NCBI GenBank assembly: GCA_025451235.1
Contig: JANWKT010000008.1
Location: 434,001 to 498,000, forward strand
Source: Flavobacteriales bacterium
GTDB lineage: Bacteria > Bacteroidota > Bacteroidia > CAIKAF01
Length of the DNA: 64,000 nt
Reading direction: 5' to 3'
This document shows positions 17,151 through 25,879 of this stretch, one piece after another. Each line of letters begins with the position of its first letter. The first letter of the stretch is position 1. Below the pieces are notes generated by a model. The model saw only the letters and a program-made list of their open reading frames with translations. It was not told the DNA's origin and made no database searches. A program made the position numbers and the translations under genes.

Positions 17151-17879
17151 ATGTCAGCAACCAGCCAAAAAATAGGATCAGCATTGAAGACCTTTGCAAA
17201 AGTGGGTTGGGCGGTGACCGCTCAAATATTATTGTTTACGGCAGTGGGCATCGTACTCAATCTTATCCTCACCCCTTTTTTATGGTCTGAATTCAAAGCA
17301 TTGGTACCACAAGGTTCTAATCCTGGTGCCCGGGCAGGTGGACCCATCGTGATCCTTTTAGTGATCTGGTATTTTCTTCCCTCCACCTTGTTATTGCTTT
17401 TTTTCCTTTTGGTGATGCCTTTGATCTTCTTTTTCGTGGGCAAGAAACAAGGGATCAAGGCGGCAGTAAGTAAGATCATTCATGAAAAAGGGGACAATAT
17501 GGTTGGTTTCATCGTTTCAAAATTTACCGAAAGAATGGCCAATAACCCAGAGTGGAAAACAAGTGTCCAGAAAAACGGGATCGTAAAAACGGTGCGGAAT
17601 GTATTTCCGCGTTTTATAAAAACCTTGCAGGGCCTGCCGTGGATATTAAGACGGCCTATTAAGGTGGTTTTCGAAGGGATCGATTTTGCAGGTGCCGTTG
17701 AACAAGCTTATAAAACCCGGCCAGATACTCCCATTAATTCACCAGAAACCAACCAGCATATTACGGAGATCATTTCAAATAAACTAAAGGAGAAATTTCA
17801 ACCACCTAAGGGAAGGTTATTGTTGGTATTGGTTGGGATCAACATTCTATTGTTTGTGGCCGCGAAGATCTTTATCTGA
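17151..17879 (+). CDS. Integral membrane protein of unknown function
   Basis: 242 residues. There are membrane segments at about 20-45 (VTAQILLFTAVGIVLNLIL), a longer hydrophobic hairpin at about 65-105 (IVILLVIWYFLPSTLLLLFF and following) and one at the very C-terminus (LLLVLVGINILLFVAAKIF). The middle 110-215 is soluble and contains FPRFIKTLQGLPWILRRP. No family recognised. It lies between the exporter and the sensor kinase; 66 nt and 43 nt gaps make shared transcription possible but unproven. Confidence 0.65.
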   Translation: MSATSQKIGSALKTFAKVGWAVTAQILLFTAVGIVLNLILTPFLWSEFKALVPQGSNPGARAGGPIVILLVIWYFLPSTLLLLFFLLVMPLIFFFVGKKQGIKAAVSKIIHEKGDNMVGFIVSKFTERMANNPEWKTSVQKNGIVKTVRNVFPRFIKTLQGLPWILRRPIKVVFEGIDFAGAVEQAYKTRPDTPINSPETNQHITEIISNKLKEKFQPPKGRLLLVLVGINILLFVAAKIFI

Positions 17880-17922
17880 CCAATCGTTTTTTTTGTAAAT
17901 TTATATTGGTCATTCATCCAAC

Positions 17923-20922
17923 ATGCTCAAAAACCTATTATCTTTTGTTTTCATTCTGATCCTTCAGGCGAGCATTTTTGGGCAGAGCTATCATTTTGTG
18001 AACTATTCGGTGGAAGAAGGTTTGCCTCAATCCCAGATCTATTCTATATACCAGGATGAACACGGTTATGTGTGGTTGGGGACTTTTGGGGGTGGTTTGA
18101 GTCGTTACGATGGTATTGACTTTGTTAATTATCATGAAGAACAAGGTCTAAGCTGTAGCTTTGTAAGAGCCATCGTGCAAGTGGAAGGCGGTAATTTTCT
18201 GGTGGGTACAGATGAAGGTTTGTACATCATGATCAAAGGTAGATTCATGCGTTACGATTTTATCGGAGTAAATGGGAATGTTGCTGTGAGGACCATCATA
18301 ATAGATCAACAAAAAAATATATGGGTGGGAACCATTGGTGATGGATTGTTCCGTTATAAAGACGGTAATATCGAATTTTATACGGTCGATCAGGGTTTGC
18401 TAAGCAATAACATCAACTGTTTATATAATGATATCAATGGAAATATATGGGTGGGACATGACAATGGTTTTTCTATTATCAAGGATGGGAAAATAAAATC
18501 TTATAACAAAGCTGGAGAAAAACCATTTACCTCACTGAGGGCCATTACGGGTGATAAACATGGCCAGGTTTGGTTGGCATCCTATATATATGGAGTGGTC
18601 ACCTATGATGGAAAATCCTTCACCAAATTGAATGGACTTGCCAGCAATACCATTTACTCGGCCTATTGCGACGCAAAAGGAAATTTATGGTTTGGAACAG
18701 CCAAAGGACTCAATAAACTCCAGGGAGATTCGGTAAAAACAATTACGGTAGAAGAAGGGCTTTGTTCCAATACCATTGTTTCCATTTTAGAAGATACACA
18801 CCACAGTCTTTGGTTCGGTAGTTCCGGAGGAGGGATCAGTCGTTTTGATGATGAACGTTTCATCCATTTTCCCAAAAATGAAAAAATGGGGAAACTGGTA
18901 TATGATATTCAGCAAGACAAAGAAGGGCATATGTGGTTGGCTGCATCGAACGGTGGTGTAACCAAATTTGATGGCAAAGAGTTCAGGAATTTCAACGAAA
19001 AGGATGGTTTTACCTCTGTTATGATCAAATCGATCCTTTGTAAAGAAGATAGCAGTTGTTGGTTTGGCAGCAATGGGGCAGGAGCCTTTTTGTATGATGG
19101 TGAAACATTTGAACACTATACTTATAAGGATGGATTATGTGGTAGTTTTATTTCGGGGATCGATTCAGATATATATGGCAATATATGGTTTTCAAGTCTT
19201 GACAAAGGAGTCGGTTTTTATAAAGAGAGAAATAAAACTTTCTACCGCTATACAAAAGCAGATGGACTTGCTTCGGATCGGGTGAATGCCCTTTGTTGTG
19301 CAGAGAATGGTGATATATGGGTAGGAACATCTAACGGGGTCAACCGGATCCGGTTTTCTGAAGAGGACAGTACTTCCATCACCATTTCAACCATCAATCA
19401 ATCCAATGGCTTAACCGGGAACAATATTAATTCACTTGTATGTAGAAACAATTTAGTTTATATAGGGACCTCCGGTGGAGGGATCAATATATTGGATCAA
19501 AACAACCGGGTGATCTCATGGAAAAAGAAACAAGGTCTGGGTTCCAATATTATTTATTCGCTGGTTTTTGATGAGAACGGAAACCTATGGTCAGGATCAG
19601 AAAAAGGGATTGATAAGATCGTCATCAAAAACGAAAGAATTGAAAGTGTAGTGCACTTCGGAAAAGCTGACGGGTTTGTTGGTGTGGAGAACACGATGAA
19701 TTCCTCCTGTATGGATAGTGCCGGAAACTTATGGTTTGGGACCATCAACGGTGCTAATATGTACAACCCTGATTTTGATCAAAGTGATACATCCACATCC
19801 AAGATACAACTTACATCGGTTCATCTTTTATTCGACAGAATTGAAGATACGGAATACGGAGAGAATATTTCTTCCTTCGAGGAATTGTCCGGAAACTTAA
19901 TACTCCCTTATTATAAAAATCATTTGAGTTTTAATTTTATTGCGATCAATTTCAAGAATCCGGATGCCATGAAGTACAAATGGAAACTTGAAGGGGAAGA
20001 CAATGATTGGTCACCCGAGTTAAGCAGGAGGGAAGTTACCTATTCCAGTCTTCCTCCGGGGAAATACACTTTTTTTGTAAAAGCTTGTAATGAAAATGGT
20101 ATATGGACCTCCCAGCCAGCCTCCTTTTCTTTTACGATCACTCCTCCTTATTGGACATCCACCTGGTTTATTGTATTGATGGGTACGCTAATCGTGTCGG
20201 CTCTTTTCATTATTGTTTATACCACCATCACCAGGGTGAAAACAAAGAACAAGACCACCAGAGAACGGCTGGAAATGAGTAAGAGCATCCTTGAATTACA
20301 ACAGGCTACTTCGAGATTGCAAATGAACCCACATTTTATTTTTAACTCTTTAAATTCGATCCAGGGCTATATTGCTACTAACAATACTACAGATGCGAAA
20401 TGGTATCTTTCGAAGTTTGCAAAACTCATGCGACTCATTCTTGACAACGCAAGAGAAGAGTTTATTCCATTAAGAGATGAGATCTATATCCTCGAGAACT
20501 ATCTTATCCTCGAAAGAATGAGGGTGAATGAAAAGTTCGATTTTACCCTGGATATTGATGAATCCATTGATACCGAGGCGGTGGAGATACCACCAATGAT
20601 CCTGCAGCCCTTTGTGGAAAATGCTGTGCTTCATGGTTTCCGACATAAAGAAGGCAAAGGTCTCCTGGCCATTGTTTTTACCTTGAAAGATGATATATTG
20701 ACATGTGAAATAACGGATAATGGTATTGGAAGGCAAGCGGCCTCTGAACGAAAAAACAAATCTGCAGCCGGACATAAATCTTCAGCCATCACTATTACGG
20801 AGGAACGCTTGAAAAAACTATCGAAAGAATCGCAAAAGGAATCGGGCATCAGAATTATTGATCTGAAAGATGCGGAAGGTAATGGCAGTGGAACCAAGGT
20901 GATCATTCAAATACCCATTTAA
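17923..20922 (+). CDS. Sensor histidine kinase with periplasmic two-component propeller (LytS-type kinase)
   Basis: 999 residues. Signal peptide (about 1-20), then roughly 620 residues of Reg_prop blades (repeated IWVG...GLFRY, LWFGT..GL.K), a Y_Y_Y Ig-like domain (YKWKLEGEDNDWSPE ... LPPGKYTFFVKA) and one membrane helix (WFIVLMGTLIVSALFIIVY). The cytosolic kinase is of the His_kinase (LytS/YehU) class: phosphoacceptor His804 in MNPHFIFNSLNSIQ, N-box PFVENAVLHG, G-box ITDNGIGRQ. In polysaccharide-sensing Bacteroidota kinases the propeller binds the ligand. No SusCD genes or glycan-degradation locus lies nearby. The stop is 9 nt before the response regulator ATG; the two form one operon. Confidence 0.92.
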   Translation: MLKNLLSFVFILILQASIFGQSYHFVNYSVEEGLPQSQIYSIYQDEHGYVWLGTFGGGLSRYDGIDFVNYHEEQGLSCSFVRAIVQVEGGNFLVGTDEGLYIMIKGRFMRYDFIGVNGNVAVRTIIIDQQKNIWVGTIGDGLFRYKDGNIEFYTVDQGLLSNNINCLYNDINGNIWVGHDNGFSIIKDGKIKSYNKAGEKPFTSLRAITGDKHGQVWLASYIYGVVTYDGKSFTKLNGLASNTIYSAYCDAKGNLWFGTAKGLNKLQGDSVKTITVEEGLCSNTIVSILEDTHHSLWFGSSGGGISRFDDERFIHFPKNEKMGKLVYDIQQDKEGHMWLAASNGGVTKFDGKEFRNFNEKDGFTSVMIKSILCKEDSSCWFGSNGAGAFLYDGETFEHYTYKDGLCGSFISGIDSDIYGNIWFSSLDKGVGFYKERNKTFYRYTKADGLASDRVNALCCAENGDIWVGTSNGVNRIRFSEEDSTSITISTINQSNGLTGNNINSLVCRNNLVYIGTSGGGINILDQNNRVISWKKKQGLGSNIIYSLVFDENGNLWSGSEKGIDKIVIKNERIESVVHFGKADGFVGVENTMNSSCMDSAGNLWFGTINGANMYNPDFDQSDTSTSKIQLTSVHLLFDRIEDTEYGENISSFEELSGNLILPYYKNHLSFNFIAINFKNPDAMKYKWKLEGEDNDWSPELSRREVTYSSLPPGKYTFFVKACNENGIWTSQPASFSFTITPPYWTSTWFIVLMGTLIVSALFIIVYTTITRVKTKNKTTRERLEMSKSILELQQATSRLQMNPHFIFNSLNSIQGYIATNNTTDAKWYLSKFAKLMRLILDNAREEFIPLRDEIYILENYLILERMRVNEKFDFTLDIDESIDTEAVEIPPMILQPFVENAVLHGFRHKEGKGLLAIVFTLKDDILTCEITDNGIGRQAASERKNKSAAGHKSSAITITEERLKKLSKESQKESGIRIIDLKDAEGNGSGTKVIIQIPI

Positions 20923-20931
20923 ACACATACT

Positions 20932-21678
20932 ATGATAAGAGTTGTACTTATTGACGATATTAAAAACTCAAGGGTTACCCTGGCCGACGACCTGAAAACC
21001 TATTGTCCCGAGGTGCATATACTTGGGGAAGCCGATAGCGTTAAATCAGGCATAGAGCTGATTAAAACAGCCAAACCTGATATTGTATTTCTTGACATTG
21101 AGCTAACGGATGGCACCGGTTTTGATATCCTAGATGGTTTTGATAAAGTTGAATTCAAGATCATTTTTATAACCGGACTGGATTCCTATGGGATCAAAGC
21201 TATTAAATTCAGTGCTTTGGATTACTTATTAAAACCGGTAGATCCGGAAGAACTGGTAAATGCTATTGATAAGTATAAGGAAAACGAAAGGCAGCATGAC
21301 CTGAAGGCCAATGTAGATTATCTACTGGAAAATATCAACAGCATCAAACCAAAATTTAAACGTATCGCATTAAGTAGTGCATCTAAAGTGAATATGGTGA
21401 ATATTGATGATATTATTAGATGTGAAGCACAAAGCAATTATACTTTATTTTATTTATCAGGAGGAGAGCAGATCCTGGTTACCAAAAGCTTGAAGGAGTA
21501 CGAAAACCTTTTGGAGGAGTATTCGTTTATGCGGGTTCATCATGCACACCTCATCAATCTCAATTACTTAAAAGAGTATATCAAAACAGACGGAGGTTAT
21601 GCCATCATGACCGATCGTTCTAACGTGCCTGTTTCCGTCCGCAAAAGAGATCATCTTTTAAAGGAATTAGGCCTTTAG
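20932..21678 (+). CDS. LytTR-family response regulator
   Basis: 248 residues. Receiver domain 1-120 with acidic pocket Asp8/Asp9, phosphoacceptor Asp55 (IVFLDIELTDGTGF), Thr in FITGLDSYG and Lys in LLKPVDPEEL. A linker leads to a LytTR DNA-binding domain at about 145-245 (IALSSASKVNMVNIDDIIRC, FMRVHHAHLINLNYLKEY, VPVSVRKRDHLL). LytTR proteins bind direct repeats spaced about two helical turns, and three such repeats lie 75-120 nt downstream of this gene. Partner of the kinase immediately upstream. Confidence 0.93.
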   Translation: MIRVVLIDDIKNSRVTLADDLKTYCPEVHILGEADSVKSGIELIKTAKPDIVFLDIELTDGTGFDILDGFDKVEFKIIFITGLDSYGIKAIKFSALDYLLKPVDPEELVNAIDKYKENERQHDLKANVDYLLENINSIKPKFKRIALSSASKVNMVNIDDIIRCEAQSNYTLFYLSGGEQILVTKSLKEYENLLEEYSFMRVHHAHLINLNYLKEYIKTDGGYAIMTDRSNVPVSVRKRDHLLKELGL

Positions 21679-21752
21679 TCTAATGTGTTGATTTTAAATA
21701 ACTTAATTTTCTATTATCCTGAGTCTAACCCAATCGGGTGAGGACTGGTTTT

Positions 21753-21801
21753 CACTTACAGGCTAGTTTCTACACTTACACGAAAAATCCCCACACTTAA
21801 T
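21753..21801 (-). promoter_or_regulatory. Three phased LytTR-like direct repeats upstream of the VIT/vWA gene
   Basis: CACTTA occurs at 21753, 21773 and 21794, periods of 20 and 21 nt. Read on the minus strand the units are TAAGTGAAA, TAAGTGTAG and TAAGTGTGG. The last two match the published LytTR half-site [TA][AC][CA]GTTN[AG][TG] at eight of nine positions. They lie about 80-130 nt before the ATG at 21884 and directly after a LytTR regulator gene, so they are the natural operator of that regulator. Confidence 0.6.
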
Positions 21802-21883
21802 TGAATGCCCCCTATTGTCGCCTCAGGCCGGCATAATTTTACCCTAGATTTTAAATAAAAACATAATTAATAATTGTACAACC

Positions 21884-24289
21884 ATGAAAACAACCTCAAA
21901 AACCAGTAGCCTTTTATTCATGATCACCTTCATTAGTATATGGGCTGTTTCCTGTGAATCTAAAAAATCAGCGGCTAACCAAAACAACAACAACCATCCT
22001 ACCAACGATAAGAAGGTAGAGTTGCAAAGCACCCAGGTCACCAATTCGAATAACAATAACAATTCGGTGCCGAACAATGTATATGCATCAGTGGATGACC
22101 TGGCTCCGGCAGAAAAAACCTTGTCACCCTATTTCATTGTATTGAGTGATGATCCATCTCATGAACAACTGCCTTTAAAAAGTACCTCCGCCAATGTAAA
22201 CATTGCTGGGGTAATTGCGGATGTGGAAATTACCCAAGTGTATAAAAATACTGGTACCGGTATTCTGGAGGCAATTTATACTTTTCCTGCTTCCAGTCGT
22301 GCCGCGGTATATTCCATGGAAATGTACATAGGAAAAAGAAAAATTGTGGCTACCATTAAAGAAAAGCAACAGGCCCGGATAGATTATGAGCAAGCCCAGG
22401 AAAATGGTAACCGCGCTGCATTGCTTGAAGAAAGCAGACCCAATGTATTTCAAATGAATGTGGCGAATATTAGCCCGGGCGATGAAATAAAAGTTTGCCT
22501 TAAATACACAGAGCTGCTTGTACCTGAAGAAGGAACTTATCAATTTGTTTATCCAACAGTAGTAGGTCCTCGTTATTCCAGCAAAACTGAGCATGGTGGA
22601 ACCCATTCGGATGAATATGTAGAAACTCCTTATTTACATGAAGGAGAACTTCCAACTTATGATTTCGATATTCAGGCACATATTGCAGCTGGTATGGATA
22701 TTAAAGATGTAACCTGTACTACCCATAAAGTAAAAACCTCATTTCCGGAAACTAAAACGGCGAATGTTAGGCTTGACTCAGCAGAAAGAAGATCGGGGAA
22801 CAAAGATTTTGTTTTGGAATATAAATTAGCCGGAAATAAAATTGAAACCGGCCTTTTATTATATGAACATGGGGATGAAAAATTCTTCCTGATGATGGTA
22901 CAACCTCCGAAGGCCATCAAACCACAGGATATTCCTCCAAGGGAATATGTATTCATTATGGATGTTTCGGGCTCCATGAGTGGATGGCCGTTGGAGGTAT
23001 CCAAAAAACTATTACGTAACCTGATCACCAATCTAAGACCTACCGATAAATTCAATGTAACCATTTTTGCATCTGCCCCTGAACTCATGTCTCCCATTTC
23101 ATTGGATGCCAATACAGACAATATCAACAAAGCCATGACTTTTATTGATCAGCAAACCGCCAATGGTGGAACTGAATTACTTCCTGGTTTGAAAAAATCA
23201 TTTGCATTGCCACGTGAATCAGCATCACTTTCCCGTTCATTTGTAGTATTGACCGATGGATACGTAGATGTTGAAAAAGAGTGTTTTTCGTTGATCAGAG
23301 GCAATCTTAACAATGCCAACTTGTTCGCTGTAGGGATCGGTGGTTCGGTGAATCATTACCTCATAGAGGGAATGGCCCATGCGGGAATGGGAGAACCCTT
23401 GATCGTAATGGACGAGAAAAATTCAGATCAGCAATGTGAAAGATTCCGTCAATATATTTCCTCACCGGTTTTAACTCAGGTAAAAAGAGATTTTGGCACA
23501 TTCCAGGCTTATGATATTGAACCACTCACCAGTGCTGATGTATTAGCCGAAAGACCTGTCATCATTTTTGGTAAATATAAAGGAGAAGCCAAAGGAACCA
23601 TTAAGATCTCCGGATATAATGGGATCAATAAATATACCACCTCGTTTGATGTATCCTCGGTGAAAGCAGATTCAAAAAATATGGCGTTGCGCTATCTATG
23701 GGCCCGTGAAAGAATAAAATTTTTAGAAGAGGACAATGCGTATAGTTTTAGTGAATACCTGGTTGATTCAGCCAAAGTAAAAGAGGTGACCAAGTTGGGA
23801 TTGAAATATAACTTACTAACAGCCCATACCTCCTTTGTTGCTATCGATAAAACGGAAGTAATTGATCAAAATGGTAAAAAAACATTGGTACAGCAGGTAT
23901 TGCCTTTACCTGAGAATGTATCCAACTATGCCATTGGTGCCGATTTCGGAATTGATGAGGAAACTGCCGAGTACAATATGGAAGAATTCTCGATATATAG
24001 TGAAATTATTCTTTCTCCAGCACCAGTTGAACCTCAGAATAAAGTAGTGATTGCGAACCTTGAGAATAAATTAGGCAAGCTGGTGAATGCGGCCCTGGCA
24101 TCTGTTGACTTGATGGGTTGTGATTCAATAACAGTTACTGTTGATGGGTATGGAGTAGTGAAGAAAGTATCTGTTTGTGGTGATGTGATCTCGTCCAGTT
24201 CAAAATACGATATTGAACAACTCTTTTTCACCTATAATTTTTCTTTCCCTTCACTTAACCAGGAATGGTGTTTCATCATTAAATTCTAA
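21884..24289 (+). CDS. VIT and vWA domain lipoprotein
   Basis: 801 residues. Lipoprotein signal with lipobox AVSC (Cys24), then an Asn-rich linker (30-65). The VIT domain occupies about 95-225 (VEITQVYKNTGTGILEAIYT, AVYSMEMYIGKRKIVATI, FQMNVANISPGDEIKV). The vWA domain spans about 354-530 with an intact MIDAS D-x-S-x-S (Asp360, Ser362, Ser364 in FIMDVSGSMSG), so it should bind metal and a ligand. The C-terminal 270 residues are unassigned. This is the bacterial counterpart of the inter-alpha-trypsin inhibitor heavy chain architecture, on the cell surface or in the periplasm. The next gene begins 5 nt later. Phased LytTR-like repeats lie upstream. Confidence 0.88.
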   Translation: MKTTSKTSSLLFMITFISIWAVSCESKKSAANQNNNNHPTNDKKVELQSTQVTNSNNNNNSVPNNVYASVDDLAPAEKTLSPYFIVLSDDPSHEQLPLKSTSANVNIAGVIADVEITQVYKNTGTGILEAIYTFPASSRAAVYSMEMYIGKRKIVATIKEKQQARIDYEQAQENGNRAALLEESRPNVFQMNVANISPGDEIKVCLKYTELLVPEEGTYQFVYPTVVGPRYSSKTEHGGTHSDEYVETPYLHEGELPTYDFDIQAHIAAGMDIKDVTCTTHKVKTSFPETKTANVRLDSAERRSGNKDFVLEYKLAGNKIETGLLLYEHGDEKFFLMMVQPPKAIKPQDIPPREYVFIMDVSGSMSGWPLEVSKKLLRNLITNLRPTDKFNVTIFASAPELMSPISLDANTDNINKAMTFIDQQTANGGTELLPGLKKSFALPRESASLSRSFVVLTDGYVDVEKECFSLIRGNLNNANLFAVGIGGSVNHYLIEGMAHAGMGEPLIVMDEKNSDQQCERFRQYISSPVLTQVKRDFGTFQAYDIEPLTSADVLAERPVIIFGKYKGEAKGTIKISGYNGINKYTTSFDVSSVKADSKNMALRYLWARERIKFLEEDNAYSFSEYLVDSAKVKEVTKLGLKYNLLTAHTSFVAIDKTEVIDQNGKKTLVQQVLPLPENVSNYAIGADFGIDEETAEYNMEEFSIYSEIILSPAPVEPQNKVVIANLENKLGKLVNAALASVDLMGCDSITVTVDGYGVVKKVSVCGDVISSSSKYDIEQLFFTYNFSFPSLNQEWCFIIKF

Positions 24290-24294
24290 GCATC

Positions 24295-25464
24295 ATGAAA
24301 GCCAAGCAAATTTATTTGTTGTTATCGTTGTTAGTTTTGACTACTGTTCCTTTCATTGTTTCAGCGAGCCAGTATAGATGGAAGAGCAAGGAGCAATCGA
24401 AGTTGGTAGACAACCAGAAGCAGAATAGGATGTTTACGATACAGGATACAGGCAGGCAAAGCATCACTTTCATTCTGGGGGATGACGAAAAAGGTGCTAA
24501 ACCTTATTACTCTCTTGCCTTTGATTATTACCGGACGGATAAATTTGCCCGTACAGAAAACATCAACAATACATGCAGATCATTGTCGGAAGTGAGGGAT
24601 TATTTGAGAGATAACCCTCCCGGCAATGGCCGGCCCTGGGGTTTGATCCACCTGGTATCACATGGTAACGAATGGTATGGATTAAGTGTACCTGTGGAAC
24701 CGGGGTCTAAACGTTCAAGTACCGATAGATTGGATGAATTTGTGAATGAAGGGAAATTTGAATCCTTATCAGATCAACTTATTGACGACTCCACCGAAAT
24801 ATTTCTTCATGGTTGTGGGCTAGGAAACGATCAGGAGTTACTCCAGGTCGTTTCTAAGGCCTTTGGCGGAAAAGGAAAACGCCCCCTGGTAACTGCATCG
24901 AAATTGAAGGAATATTATTTTTCTATGGGCCATCCCAATCAGCAAAAAAGGATCCAACTGTATTATGCTCAAACCTGGAAAATATACTACCAATTTAAGA
25001 GCAGACCCGACAATGAAACGTTGAAGCAGGAATTTGCTCAACGGTATCCGGAGGAAAAAGTGGATTGGGAAGAGGCGTTGAAATACACCAATCCAGCCGT
25101 TCCCAGCGATGTATTCCATTATGAGGTGAACATTCCAGTTTATTATACGGTGAAATATGCTTCAAAGGATAGTTTACCCGACCTGTCTTCGGATGAAAAG
25201 AAATTGAAGTTCATTAAATCTCAAAAGAAATTTGCAGGCTTGATCGGGAAATCAAAGATCCCATTTGAAAAATTTACATGGACCACCAAGCGAATTTATG
25301 TTACCGATGATAAAAACAAAAAACAACCGGCGATCAGTATTACCGGGTGGTGTACCGTTTTATGTGTGGTAAAGCCATTGATCATGGAAAATCAGAACTC
25401 AGGTTGGACCTCTAGGCCCTATTACCCGGCAAAAACGGATACAACCTATTTTGGAATAAGTTAA
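24295..25464 (+). CDS. Secreted protein with clan CD peptidase-like (CHAT/DUF4347-like) His and Cys
   Basis: 389 residues with a signal peptide (about 1-25). The segment 55-205 shows a hydrophobic strand ending in His-Gly (GLIHLVSHGNEW, His123) and, 51 residues later, a strand ending in Cys (STEIFLHGCGLGND, Cys174), then a helix and LVTAS. This strand-His-Gly / strand-Cys order is the active-site layout of caspase-like clan CD folds, including CHAT and DUF4347. Residues 215-389 are of unknown fold. It lies 5 nt after the VIT/vWA gene, so the two proteins probably act together outside the cytosol. Peptidase activity is inference; a binding-only or other role remains possible. Confidence 0.6.
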   Translation: MKAKQIYLLLSLLVLTTVPFIVSASQYRWKSKEQSKLVDNQKQNRMFTIQDTGRQSITFILGDDEKGAKPYYSLAFDYYRTDKFARTENINNTCRSLSEVRDYLRDNPPGNGRPWGLIHLVSHGNEWYGLSVPVEPGSKRSSTDRLDEFVNEGKFESLSDQLIDDSTEIFLHGCGLGNDQELLQVVSKAFGGKGKRPLVTASKLKEYYFSMGHPNQQKRIQLYYAQTWKIYYQFKSRPDNETLKQEFAQRYPEEKVDWEEALKYTNPAVPSDVFHYEVNIPVYYTVKYASKDSLPDLSSDEKKLKFIKSQKKFAGLIGKSKIPFEKFTWTTKRIYVTDDKNKKQPAISITGWCTVLCVVKPLIMENQNSGWTSRPYYPAKTDTTYFGIS

Positions 25465-25477
25465 AAGTTGGCTTTTC

Positions 25478-25538
25478 GTTGCTGGTTATTGGTTGTTGGC
25501 TTACATAAGGGCTTACCAAACAACCAATAACCAACAAC
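25478..25538. terminator. Long stem-loop between convergent genes
   Basis: gttgctggttattggttgtt (25478-25497) pairs with aacaaccaataaccaacaac (25519-25538), 19 of 20 positions. The 21-nt loop contains ggctta twice. It lies between convergent stops at 25464 and 25538 and may serve both. Confidence 0.6.
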
Positions 25539-25849
25539 TACCGAATGATTTGTTCTTTACCTACTTCAAATTCATTTATACCCTCTTCGCTGGAAATATC
25601 ATAGGGAATTTTGGTGGAAACCTTGTACCATTTTCCTCCGTCCATTTCCTCCATCATTTCTCCGGTAAAAGTAATTTCAACGGGATAAATGGATGTTTCG
25701 TTATAATGGGTGTCTGCTCCGCAAATAACTGGGACCTTTTCCACAAAGGTATGGAGCATCCCATGACGGTCTACTAATTCGCACCGCAGGAATCCCGGTT
25801 GCCAATCAATATATTCAACTGCGTTTACACGGAGAAATACTTTGGACAT
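25538..25849 (-). CDS. Small cytosolic protein of unknown function
   Basis: 103 residues, no signal. It begins MSKVFLRVNAVEYIDWQPGF, followed by LRCELVDRHGMLHTFVEKVP and CGADTHY; the rest is acidic and beta-rich (GEMMEEMDGGKWYKVST). This looks like a single small beta-barrel domain. I do not recognise the family. It precedes no operon partner in the same direction within 30 nt except the T9SS protein downstream. Confidence 0.55.
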   Translation of the reverse strand: MSKVFLRVNAVEYIDWQPGFLRCELVDRHGMLHTFVEKVPVICGADTHYNETSIYPVEITFTGEMMEEMDGGKWYKVSTKIPYDISSEEGINEFEVGKEQIIR

Positions 25850-25879
25850 AGTGAATGGATCATGCCGTAAAGATAATTT

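Noticed and set aside
17923-20922. Kinase as part of a polysaccharide utilisation locus
   Set aside because: No SusC/SusD pair and no glycan-degradation cluster next to it; the nearest GH18 gene is 10 kb away and separated by unrelated genes.
21884-24289. vWA protein as part of a MoxR/vWA chaperone system
   Set aside because: No MoxR ATPase is nearby, and the lipoprotein signal places it outside the cytosol; the VIT domain fits a surface protein better.
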